Source: Pycnopodia helianthoides (Eukaryota; Echinodermata; Asteroidea; Forcipulatida; Asteriidae). From it: 64,000 nt of DNA. This document shows, in pieces, positions 10,408 to 21,499 of this stretch (positions are counted from its first letter, which is position 1; each line of letters begins with the position of its first letter). The position numbers were made by a program, and so were the translations under genes. The DNA lies in contig CM063248.1 in the NCBI GenBank assembly GCA_032158295.1, positions 1,529,773 to 1,593,772 on the forward strand, in the 5' to 3' direction. The notes beneath the pieces were generated by a model, which searched no databases, was not told the DNA's origin, and was given only the letters and a program-made list of their open reading frames with translations.

Positions 10408-10616
10408 CTGGGTATTGGAGATTTCCCTATACATGTAACTACTTAAAGCACCCAGTGTAATTTGTGGAATGTACTCAAGCTTATGAACTGACTTTCAAAC
10501 CAACAACCTAATCCCCTGCTCATATTCCATTAATTTAAAGTTATTTTTTTTATTTTAAGAGAAAACTTATTCCAAATACTTTAAGAATATGTTTTTGACA
10601 AAACACATTACATGTA

Positions 10617-10801
10617 CAGTTGACTCTCGTTATAACCAGATCACTGGAACTGGCCGAATTACCTCTTTATAACAGGAACGTTGTTAGAAGAGGACAGCAA
10701 AACAAAGAAATGAAAACAGAAATGAAATTTTGTTCCTCAGAATGTACTCTTTATAAGCAAAACCTCTTTATAACAGTGCTCTTTATAATGAGGGTCAACT
10801 G
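10617..10801. mobile_element. MITE with CAGTTGAC ends and TA target site
   Basis: Starts CAGTTGACTCTCGTTATAA and ends with the reverse complement of a near-identical sequence (TTATAATGAGGGTCAACTG). TA flanks both sides. The ends and TA site fit the Tc1/mariner-pogo (Tigger-like) group. At 185 bp it has no coding capacity. Relatives: 12526-13016, 25264-25350 and, with a variant terminus, 40331-40571. Confidence 0.8.
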
Positions 10802-11400
10802 TAAATCATTTGCAGTTTGTCGATGTTTGTTTTAGGTGGCATAGCGTAGGTTTTCATAGAAATCAAGTAATTTTTCCCCCTCCCCCAAACAAAACAAGTC
10901 TTGGCCAGTACCTCACACTGTTTCTTCTTCTATTTAATTATGTTTTGATGACTATTGCAATAATTAGGCCAGTACAGAAAGTGGCTGGATGGGCCAACAG
11001 TACCCCAAAAATGGGAATCATTAAACACAGATTCTGGTTTCCCTCTGTAATAGTATTTGCCTCTAGTTAAATAATATCAATAATAGAAATAACTCGGTCA
11101 TAAACTTATCCAGTGTGTAGTAATAATGATATGAGAAGACAGTGAGGCAATCTAGAATACATGATGATACACTTGTCACATCTTTCCTCCAATCAAGAAA
11201 CAAATGGCTTTCATTTATTTTGACTGTTCCTATCAATGTCAGAGTGTTCGATTCTGCAGAGCAAATCCAGTTCTATGTTCATCCAGAAGAATATTGTAGC
11301 TCCAGTGGTTCAGTCTCAAAATAATATTGTGTCCTCCAGTAAACAATCTGAATAGCCTACTAAACGCTAAATCTACTTTCTAACTTTTCTGTTCTTTTCT

Positions 11401-11683
11401 CAAGTTGGTATCATTTAAAAGGTTACAAGGTCAGTGAGATGTGAGGGTTGTTTCACTGTGCGACCTCATCTAGTTGTGACCCAAGTTTCTGGTTGCCTTG
11501 TGTCTTGTAGTGGTTCTATACTCGCTTCCTTGGTTGTTTCTTAAGTTGGTATCATTTAATAGGTTACAAAGTCAGTGAGATGTGAGGTTGTTGTTCCACT
11601 GTGCGTCCTCATCTAGTTGTGACCCAAGGTTCTGGTTGTCCTGCATCTTGTAGTGGTTCTATATTCACTTCCGTGGTTGTTTC
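11401..11683. repeat. Tandem duplication, two units of about 141 bp
   Basis: Units 11401-11540 and 11542-11683 share AAGTTGGTATCATTTAA, CTCATCTAGTTGTGACCCAA and CTTGTAGTGGTTCTATA, with small differences. No coding signal. Confidence 0.85.
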
Positions 11684-11744
11684 CTCCTTGGGGTCAGAGT
11701 TTGAGTTGATCAGAGTGCACTACTCTTTGGTGCTATGCACCATT

Positions 11745-12525
11745 TCTGCCATTTTGGGAGTCAATTCCTTTGTGTACATTTTTACTTCCAAAATGGTGGA
11801 CATGATAGAAGCTTGTAAGTGTGCTGCGTGTCGTGAAATGGGTCAATAGTGGGTTTTAATGTAAAGTAGGCGCAGAGTTTGAGTCTCTGCTCTTTAAGAA
11901 TGTTAGCTGAGAAAAGTAGATTGCAATGTTGTGTATAACGTTATCTTTTGTCATTTTCAGAGCTCAAAGTCAGGCATGGGATTTCTCAGGGTTTTGCCTG
12001 TTTTTACGATTTTCTCAAAATCTCCTTGAGCTTTTAACATTTTTTGAAAGAAGTAAAGTAATCACCAAATAGTCCACATTATTGTGTCCAAACCTGTAGT
12101 TTTGTATTTCTGGTGATGCACAGAGCCTATAAACCTCTTGAAGTGTACACATATAAACCTCTTGAAGTGTACTATCTGGGAGGTTCTGTGTCTAGAATAA
12201 GGGGCGAACCCAAGCCAGCAAGAAATTTTCACTTTTGGCAAATATACTAGTTCATTAAAAAATATGCAATAATTTTCAATCATAGGAAGTAATTTGGGTT
12301 AACATGTATTTGACTTCATTCACACCTTTGAATAGGTGTGGCAATTATTAATAAATGAACAAATATGATAAACAGAAAAAGTGTATTTTTTGTGACTTTT
12401 ATTTTGAACTGCCTTTTTGACTCTTTTAAATATAACAGAAACATCCAATCAGAACCTTCAGTCTGCTGTTCCTTCGTCCACAAGTGAGACTCACCTTTCA
12501 GCTACATGCAGTCATGCACTGAACA
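11745..12525. other. No gene seen
   Basis: Noncoding-looking sequence. CCATTTTGGGAGTCAA at 11751 and TTCCAAAATGG at 11788 form a loose inverted pair like the one near 30010-30107, suggesting another small MITE family. Confidence 0.4.
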
Positions 12526-13016
12526 CAGTTGACTATCAATATAACCAGATTGCTGGGACTGGCCTAATTACCTCTTTATAACAGTGTTTCAAGAGGACAA
12601 TAAAACAAAGAAACACAAAGCAGAAATGAGATTTGGGACTTCAGAATGTACACTTCATAAGCAGAACTTCTTTATAACAGGAACGCTGTTGTAAGAGGAC
12701 AGCAAAACAAAGAAACACAAAGCAGAAATGAGATTTGGGACTTCAGAATGTACACTTCATAAGCAGAACTTCTTTATAACAGGAACGCTGTTGTAAGAGG
12801 ACAGCAAAACAAAGAAACACAAAGCAGAAATGAGATTTGGGACTTCAGAGTGTACACTTCATAAGCAGAACTTCTTTATAACAGGAACGTTGTTATAAGA
12901 GGACAGCAAAACAAAGACACTCAAAGCAGAGATGAGATTCGGGACTTCAGAATGTACTCTTTAATTATAAGCAGAACCTCTTTATAACATATGCTCTTTA
13001 TAACGAGGGTCAACTG
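12526..13016. mobile_element. CAGTTGAC MITE with internally amplified 102-bp units
   Basis: Same family as 10617-10801 (start CAGTTGAC, end GAGGGTCAACTG). The interior contains four tandem units beginning GCAGAAC(T/C)TC at 12661, 12763, 12865 and 12971, period 102-106 bp, nearly identical to each other. The single-unit relative at 10617 is 185 bp, so the extra length is expansion inside the element. Confidence 0.8.
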
Positions 13017-13843
13017 TACAAGCATGGATTGCTCTTTTAGATAGTGATATAGTTCACCTTCAGGCAATCCCTAGGCTGCTGTTTGTTATTCTTGGTCTGA
13101 TTGTTATTCTAAGTCTTCCGCATATATATTGTATTGTTGTTTTTTAACCTGAATGAATAAATAAATAATCAAAAGGAGTTTGGCACACCGTATGTCATGA
13201 GAAAGATATTTGGCTGTAGGGTCATCGCAGATTTTGCCATACATTATAAGGTTCAATGTTTTCTTCAATTGAGCATGCACAAATTGTGCCTGCAGGAAGT
13301 CCAGGCTCTGTGGCTTTTTTGTAAACTTGTGATGTCACAGGTAACATGGTCGATAGCCAAATATCTTTCTGACTGTGTCAAATTCCATGGTTGCATCATC
13401 AAGGACACAATCCCCCCAAATATTTCCTCTATCTGCCCAACTAGGAATACGTGTCAATAGACATTTTGATATTGGTAAACATGCCTCAAAACTGTAACTC
13501 AAAACACAACACATTACTCTTTACTACCCCCACATTAATACTCTTGGTTTACCACAAGATGTTAAAAATGTGACTTCGTCAGCTCAGTGTTACTGTCTTT
13601 GCAATTTTATATTTATAATAATCAGAAATGACTTAAAACCAGAAAGACTGTAAATCAGAAATTACAGTTGGACACCACAGATAAATGTTACCAAACAACC
13701 ATCATTTTTACCCCTCAGCCCCATAGGCTGAAAGGGGGTATTGTCACTGCCTATGGAGTCCAGACGTCCGTCCGTGGTTTCTACGACAGTAACTTGAGTT
13801 AGAAGCGACACTTGAACTTGACTTGGGTGGGGGTTGCTCTTAA

Positions 13844-13912
13844 AGAAAGGAAAGTTGGAATTGTTTCGAGGGTGAAAAGAAAGGAAAGTTGGAATTGTTT
13901 CGAGGGTGAAAA
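13844..13912. repeat. Tandem duplication of about 34 bp
   Basis: The string GAAAGGAAAGTTGGAATTGT plus TTCGAGGGTGAAAA occurs twice in a row. It sits in a repeat with CCGTCCGTCC-type sequence (13735-13790) of a kind common in marine invertebrates. Confidence 0.8.
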
Positions 13913-14559
13913 GGTCAAAGGTCTAGGATGTGGTGATGAGTTCAATTCAACAGGTCAAATGTCAAGGTCATAATGCTCACCTATAGGAACATTGTTTGGT
14001 AATATTTTTGGTGAGCTACAATGTATAAGGGCTGAGGGCTATCAACAGCATCTTCGTTATTTTTATCTTTACCAAATGAATACTTTGTGGAAGTACAAAT
14101 GTGTATCACAAATAACCTCCATATACATTTGTACCAGGAGCTTCAAAATTTTGGTATTGAAGCAATTTAATGAGATTCATACAAATTAAGTTCAGCTCAG
14201 TTCTTTGTTTCCACAATCAGTAAAAATATTATACCTTATGGATATAAGCAAAAAACATACATAGTGTACTATAGAGTGACCTTATGAAGATTAGAAAGCA
14301 ATAACAATAAATAAATATAGGTTTTTTCATTCAATTCAGTTGACACACTTATTCAATATTGTTTGAAAATGAATGCTCCGTTGAATCAGCAAAAAAAGAA
14401 ACATAAAAATGTGTGAAATTGAATGCGTTTCATTGAAACGGAATGAATAGTTACTGAAATTTACCAGGAAAACATAGTCATAATAAATAGAAACAAATTT
14501 CATTTTAAGCAAGAGAGCCAAGGCAATTTCTATTGTATACTTGTATATAAATAGAAATA

Positions 14560-14870
14560 AACCAAATCAAATCAAATTTAAATAAAGTGATGCAGAGAAA
14601 TTAAGTACACATGGAAGGAGGCCCTCAGAAAGGAATGTTATTCTACTGAGAGCCCCCAGGAAAATACAATAAACAAGAAGAGTAAACAATACTATTTGGT
14701 ATTACCCTTTCATCATTGTGTGTACTCAGTACTTCCCCGAGTTCTGTGAAAGAACTATTACTCAGGTGGGATTCGAACCCATGACCTTTTCCATTCTAGA
14801 GCAGATGTCTTGCCAACTAGATTACCGAGATTGCCCGGTAGCTAGAGGCAGTTTGAATTCCCGGTGCGAA
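14560..14870 (-). repeat. Second tRNA-derived SINE type
   Basis: The minus-strand head (about 14868-14765) contains TAATCTAGTTGGCAAGACAT (box A-like) and GGGTTCGAATCCCACCT (box B), followed by a body with AGAACTCGGGGAAGTACTGA and an AT-rich end. It differs from the tRNA-Leu SINE in head and body. No intact cloverleaf or terminator, so it is not scored as a tRNA gene. Confidence 0.65.
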
Positions 14871-14879
14871 TTTAACATC

Positions 14880-16950
14880 TATTAAAGAGTAAACAACTTG
14901 TGTGTTGTTAAATATTTATAAACAAACGGAATAATGCACAGATAACCACAAATAAATAATGTTCTCATCCTCCAAGCCAAATCCAGGAGTCAGGTAAACC
15001 TCATACACATTTACATAACCAGAAGTCTTTGAATAGTACTAAACCAACGATTTACAAGAATAAAAATAGATTATAATACCACAATTCATCAATGATCTTA
15101 TATTCATTCTATTTTTTTTAAACTTCATTTCCTACCTAAAAATTACAGTTTGTCAGTTAATACAATAGTAGTTGTTCTTTCAAAAAGGTACTTCATGATG
15201 AGTTATATTTGCACTTATGTCCACATAGTTTTGAATGATTTATTTACAAACATGAATAATGTACAACTAATACATGTACACTGTTTGCTTAGCTAACAAG
15301 TACACAAATTTATTAAAAAGAATCTAGGCAGTTCCACGGAAATGGAAACCTTAATGTGGCAAATTATACATCACTTTGAAACTTATTTTATGAATTTTAT
15401 TGAAATATAATTTGCTTCTAAAATTGTTAAGCAGTTCCTCTGCTATTTTCAACTTGAAAATTGAATCAAGTTTTTATCATGGTTAAATAGTGTTTGCTTT
15501 GGTTTTGTAACTGTTTGAAGTGTGCTATAATGTAGTAACTACACAATGATGGAAAGAAATGGCCATTTTTCTTTCAAACTTTTATGATATATTAGGAAAC
15601 TTACTTTTCCAATGTACGTCCGACACCAATGGTGGATTTTTTAATCTCCTTATTTCAACCTTGGGCAGAAAATTGTCAAAGTTACTATACAAAGCACAGT
15701 TGATACCCTCTATCTGTACAAGGAATAATTTTTGTACAAGATCCTGGTGTCGGATGTACATTTTTTTTCTAAAACTTATATAAAAAGTATTGCTTATCAC
15801 TTCAAACAACACTCAAAGAAACAGCCACATTTCTAAACTGCATCTTTAGTCCAACCTAGCACACCTTGTTGGGCTGTTATGGTTCTCTTTTAACAAGGTC
15901 TTATCACAGTAACCATTCAGCCAACTCTCTAAAATGCTTAAAGCTTATTCCTTACATATGTGGAATTACTATGATACATGATGGGGCTTACCAAATGATT
16001 AAAGTTGCATTAAAATACATGACGACTGGGCAACGCCATCTTTGTATCGTAAAAGTCTGGGTGCCCTCTTCTGAATTCAACCAAGATGGCAGCACCCAGT
16101 TGCCATGTATTTGAATGCAATTTTTACTAGAGTTTTTTATTTGTCCTTTCCAAAACGTCATATCCGGATGAATTAATCGTTATAGTAATTCCACAAATGT
16201 AAGGAATAAGGTGAAGCACATGTATGTAGCAGCAATATGCAATGTTTATATGAGGGCGATATTTGCAATCAAAAGGGTACGACTATGAGGTATCACTAGA
16301 CTTGTCATTTTGTGTTTCAACGAAGTGACCTATCATTGATACCCACTCGCAGTACCAAACTTGCATGTACGACTTTTGCAAATTTCACAAGTGACCTGTC
16401 ACAGTATGTTTGAAAAATGGTTTGTACAAAGCCCTCTGCGGGCAAAACCCGTTTTTAGTTTTCACAAAGTGATGTATGTGTTTAGGAATTAATTACTTAG
16501 TTGCAAGACTGAAACCATATCGACAGTTCTAGTTCTATACGAATGAAGAAGTCAGCTTTAATTACATGTCTTAAAATTACAGTATAAAATAGTATGCAGA
16601 CTCAGAGACAGCAGTTTTAAACTTAGTGCAACTTCAGTCACGATTGTCTCCAAACACAAGTTTTTTGGGCTGTGGACCACATAGGTCACTTCATGGGACC
16701 AGCAATGACCTGAAAGAGAATGGGTTCCAATACTCTCCTTGACAACAGGGTTTGAGCTGACCCAAAATATTATTTAACTAAAGTTCCAAAATGTGTGATA
16801 TCACAAAGCAAAGCAAATTTTCGTGACGCAAACAATCAGCAAGTGCTTTTTTCAAATTGTGTGTGAGTAGAGAAAATTTGCTTCGCAGTTTGAGTGAAGC
16901 ATGTACTGGACTTAATGGTACATTATCCTGAATGAGGATTTTCCACAAAG
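14880..16950. other. AT-rich region, no gene seen
   Basis: No frame with recognisable protein content. It holds the short inverted-repeat element at 15611-15762. Otherwise nothing stands out before the 3' end of the zinc-finger gene. Confidence 0.5.
15611..15762. mobile_element. Short element with 18-bp inverted ends
   Basis: AATGTACGTCCGACACCA at 15611-15628 is matched by its reverse complement with one mismatch at 15745-15762. The 152-bp size and inverted ends fit a MITE. No clear target duplication and no second copy in the window. Confidence 0.55.
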
Positions 16951-16951
16951 A

Positions 16952-17998
16952 CTACAAGCGAATAGCGTCTTCTTTGTGTAAACTATAGTGTTTTTTCAGA
17001 CTGACTTTCTCTGTAAAAGATTTCCCACACTCCTTGCAATTAAAGAGTTTTTGTGTGGAACCTGTGGTGGACTCTCAAACTTGTCCCGCGGGTGAATGCC
17101 TTGCCACAAACCTCACAACTGAATGGTTTTAACTTAGTGTGGACAGATTGATGCTGTCTCAAATTGCCAAGTTGTACGAAGCCTTTGCCGCACATTTCAC
17201 AAATGAACAGTTTTTCTTTGGTGTGGACCCTGACATGTTTTTTTAGACTGCTTCTATCAGCGAAGGATTTACTGCACCTATTGCAAGGGAATGGTTTTTC
17301 CTTGGTGTGGACCCTCCGATGCCTTGTGAGACTGCTGTTGATGGTGAATGCTTTACCGCAAATGTCACAAACAAATGGTTTCTCATTGGTGTGGACTATA
17401 CAATGTTGCCTCAGATTGCTCATCTGTGTGAAACAGTTCCCACACAGATCACAAATGAATGGTCTCTCTTTGGTGTGGACTCTGCGATGCATGACTAAAC
17501 TGCTTCTGCGTGCAAAGGCTTTGCCACAAATGTCGCAGATCATGGGTTTACCTCCAAAGTGGTTCCGATGGTGTTGTCTGAGACAGGTTTGGTTGCGGAA
17601 GGATTCACCACACACATCACACATGAAAGATTTCTCCTCGGTGTGGATCTTCTGATGCTTGGTGAGGCTTCTATTATCCGAGAAGTTCCTACTACAAACG
17701 TAGCAGAAAAATGGCTTTTCCACGCTGTGGATGGTGCGATGCTGTTTAAGATTGCCGTTCTGTGAAAAGGACTTCCCACAGATGTCACAACTAAACGGTT
17801 TCTCCAGAGTGTGAGTCCGTATGTGTCTCTTTAGGCTACAACTTACTGAGAATCCCTTGTTACACAGAGTGCAAACGTAGGGTTTTTCATTGGTGTGGAC
17901 TCGCTGATGGAGTATTAGACTACCGTTACGCGTGAATGATCGGTCACAAATGTGACACACGTGGCGTCTGCTTTTACCACTCATTGTAAAAGTTGGCT
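16952..17998 (-). CDS. C2H2 zinc-finger protein, 11 fingers plus a 12th out of frame
   Basis: From ATG at 17984 a 314-residue frame encodes eleven consecutive C2H2 fingers (pattern CxxC...HxxxH, 28-residue spacing, linkers such as HTKEKPF and HTNEKPF). Such arrays bind DNA in the nucleus, usually as transcription factors; the targets cannot be read from sequence here. The frame stops at 17040 after RFHTKTL. Immediately downstream, in another frame, a perfect 12th finger follows (CKECGKSFTEKVSLKKHYSL, then H) and ends at a stop at 16952-16954, so about five bases seem to be missing in the linker at a run of A (around 17049). A splice acceptor (TTTATTTTAG|CCAAC) lies just upstream of the ATG with the frame open through it, so this may be the last exon of a longer gene. 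No KRAB, BTB or ZAD domain seen in the window. Confidence 0.85.
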
Positions 17999-18403
17999 AA
18001 AATAAAAGATAAAACAAAATGTATTTAATTAATCATAAGACACAAGTCTTGATGCCCAGGCATACATGTACGTGTACAGCCAGAGACTCAATATCTTAGG
18101 CCATCAAACTCGCACATTTAACCCACTAATGATCACATAGGTGCTTAGCATAAAAACCCTTGCTTAGCAACAGGTTACCAGCCAAAATTATATGTAATGT
18201 ACATGCCTTGCGACTTGTACCCAAATTTTACTTTTGGTTAGCAAATTAATTTGTTAAGCAAGGTTTTATGAAAAGTTTCACAGCGGTCCCTTTAGAACAT
18301 TGATTCAGATTTTAGCTGAAATTTGTCTTTAACAAAATAATACGAACACAACTGTACCACTATAAACCAGCAATATCTCTAGTGTACCTCAAATGAGTTT
18401 TAA

Positions 18404-18779
18404 AGGAACATTACAGAATTGGTAATTGTAAAATATACTTTTGATCACAGATTTACATAAAACTTACACGGTCTAATGATGATGATAGTAGAAAACATCC
18501 CTTGAAATATTTCTGTCTGAAATGCCATATTTGATGAGAAATGAATAAACTAATTTTCCGATTGGAGTTTATTGCTCAGTGAGCGTTTTATTCACGTGTT
18601 GAACCTATATGATTTCATGCAAATGTGTAATCGGTTTTTCACTATTTTCTTGTGACCCAGATGGCCGATCGATCTCAAACTTCTACAGGTTTGTCAGTTT
18701 ATGTATATGGTGGATTACATAAAGTGCTTACACTGCCAGCAACTGTTTTGTTAGCAAAAACCAATTCTGTAATGTTCCT
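18404..18779. mobile_element. TTAA-site MITE, copy 1
   Basis: Flanked by TTAA on both sides (18400-18403 and 18780-18783). Its 20-bp inverted ends read AGGAACATTACAGAATTGGT. TTAA target sites are the mark of piggyBac-type transposition. Other copies at 33236-33630 and 60801-61790. Confidence 0.85.
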
Positions 18780-18959
18780 TTAAGTATGGAGGTCTTCAAT
18801 GGCTTTTGGAGCAGTTCTTCATCTTTCCCTGTTTGAACACAACAAATCACATGAGCACTCACTCGGACCCAACAGAGCACTGCTAGTAACATTAGACTAC
18901 AGCCCAATTTGGGCTTAACCGGGATGTTGTGCAAAAGTGGTATCAACAGTCAGATGGAA

Positions 18960-20764
18960 AGAAAAGAGCTCAAGTGCACTTTTTATTAGCCCACCAGCCC
19001 AGCCAACCTTCACTCATGGTTTGATTTTTGTGATCGCTTTGCATTGCGGGTCCATTCCAGAATAGCCACGCTCCGTATACAGCTAGGGACGTTCGGAGGA
19101 AATTGAAAAACTATTATTTCAAAAAAACTTTTTAAAAGGTTATTTATTTCAACATCCAAAGCACTCGGGGAAAGCTAAGAGCCAAGTGGACACGCTTTCT
19201 ATTGGTTTAAATCACCAACCCACCCGTAGGGGAGAATGCGCCCCACCCCACCCCCTCTAGTCCTAGTCCTATCAACATTCAACAAGGATGACAAGGACTA
19301 GTTTTGGTCAACTTTTTGTAGGAAACGCCGTCAGATAAAAGTATTAAAATTGTCTCCACTTTCCTTTTCTTAAATTGCAAATGGACGCATATGATTATGA
19401 ATTACAACAAGCGTGACAATGACTGTAGTGTTCGATTCGATAGATGGACAATAACAATAGATGATGATGATGGCTGAAGACTGACCTTGCTTTTTTATCG
19501 CTGAAAAAAGTCACACCATCGTCGGCATCATTTATGAGGCTAGAATTAGAAATACATATCCATATGCAGCATCTTGCCTGTCCTTTGGTTTTCTCAGCAT
19601 GAACAAGGAAACTTTGAAGGGCATGCAAAAAGACACTTGTAACCCTTGCCTGTCCTAATCATTGTAATTGTTGTTTGCCAAACAATGCTCTCAACCCTCA
19701 GGAATGACATTCGACCACGACCTTCAATGTTTGCAAATAGGGCGCCCTCAATCAACAACAACCTACAGATTAATATTTTTGCGAGATTTCATTTTTCACA
19801 GTACGGAGGCCTATTTATTATACGCCTTTTTGTTGGCTCCGTTTTTTTCTTCTGAATTGTTTTCATTACACAATTTATTTATAAAGACATTTGATATTGG
19901 ATTCAAGTAAATCGACTGGATTCAAGTAAATCGACTGGATACAATTATCCTCCAGTCAAAACAAAATAAATACCCAAATTTGAAAAGGAAAAGGAAGCCT
20001 AAGACTAAGAGGCAATTATTCTTATAACAATTATGATTATGTAACGTTTTGTTCCACCCTATTTATTTCGGCAGAAGCCAACTTTGATATACTCAGTAAC
20101 TGTATTGATGCACCTGATTTAATTACTTCAGAAGAAGCCAATTATTAATAATCTTTTGCAGGATATTTATTTATTTATTTTAAACTTTCTTAGTTTGTGT
20201 TAACGTCCCCTGATTATCAACGCTAAATTATTCGACGGTGTACTGACTGTTCCACACAATCTAACATACATTAAAAATGTTTCTGTGCAATTAAAAAACA
20301 CGGGAAACAGACGGCTCAACTTTTGAAGGGTTAGATCTTGAGTCTGTATTAGACAATGGCTATTTAGTATGTGCTAAGTACATGAGTGCAAATAGGTTTT
20401 TTGCCCTCAAAAAAAATCTGGGACGTTAACAACTCCCTCACTCATAGATATGTGAATGGTTTGTCTGGGATGTCAGGGAATTTGGGTCCACAGGTTCATT
20501 ACACTTGGAAATTATGCTAATGTAATCAATGTGTGGAGCACATCTGTCCACCGTCCCCTCATTAATCATTAATCACAATTTTCAAAATTTGCTTCAGATT
20601 TTTTTTTTTTTAAATAACCTTTATTCAAAAGGTATTTAAATTATTCAAATAGAAACGACTAGATGGTCTTCATTCAAAAACGAAATCTTTAAACCAAAAA
20701 CATGAACCAAGATGTTGGAAATAAAATTTTTAAAATCACAGGCAAAACGAAAGGTACGTGTAAC
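18960..20764. other. No gene seen
   Basis: Short open frames only, none with recognised motifs. A 19-bp direct repeat (GATTCAAGTAAATCGACTG) occurs in tandem at 19900-19937. Confidence 0.45.
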
Positions 20765-21480
20765 CATTGGGGTTAGGGTTATGGTTAGGGTTAGGAGTAG
20801 GGTTAGGGTAAGACAATGGTTAGGGTTAGGATTAGGATAAGACAATGGTTAGGGTTAGGGTTAGGGTTAGGGTTAGGGTTAGGGTTAGGGTAAGACAATG
20901 GTTAGGGTTAGGGTTAGGGTTAGGGTTAGGGTTAGGGTAAGACAATGGTTAGGGTTAGGGTTAGGATAAGACAATGGTTAGGGTTAGGGTTAGGGTTAGG
21001 GTTAGGGTTAGGGTTAGGGTTAGGGTTAGGGTAAGACAATGGTTAGGGTTAGGGTAAGGACAAGGGTTACAGGGTAATCATAAGGGTAAGGGTTAGGATA
21101 CATGTTAAAGTAAGGATAACGATTAGGGTTAGAGTAAACATGATGGAAAGGGTTAGGGTTACGGTAGAAGGTTAACAGCAGAATAAAAGGGTTATGGTTA
21201 GGGTGAGGCAAGCGTTAGGGTAAGGGTAAAGTTGACAGATAAGGGTAAGGGTTTATGACTACAAGTCTATCGTAGGGCTAAGGCTTGGTGTATTGTTATG
21301 GTAAGGGTCAAGATAAGGGTTAGGGTTAGGGTTAGGATAAGGGTTAAATAGGTTAAGGTTTGGGTATAAGGTTGACAGGTTAGGGTTAGGGTTACCATGA
21401 AGCTATTGGGTTACTTACTACAAGTAGACTGAAGGGCTAAGCTTGGTGTGGGTTAGGGTTAAGATCAAGGTTTGGGTTGG
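20765..21480 (+). repeat. Interstitial TTAGGG telomeric-type repeats
   Basis: Runs of perfect TTAGGG units (notably 20848-20890, 20902-20937, 20978-21032) alternate with a spacer GGGTAAGACAATGG, then decay into degenerate TTAGGG/TAAGGG variants up to about 21480. The G-rich strand is the plus strand, so if this was once a chromosome end, the end pointed to the right. Confidence 0.9.
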
Positions 21481-21499
21481 TTTATGACTACAACTTCAT

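Noticed and set aside
14760..14868. Possible tRNA gene on the minus strand
   Set aside because: Box A- and box B-like sequences are present, but no good acceptor stem or terminator, and a SINE body follows directly.
17164..17655. 163-codon plus-strand frame
   Set aside because: Shadow of the C2H2 zinc-finger gene on the minus strand; its repetitive look reflects the finger repeat.
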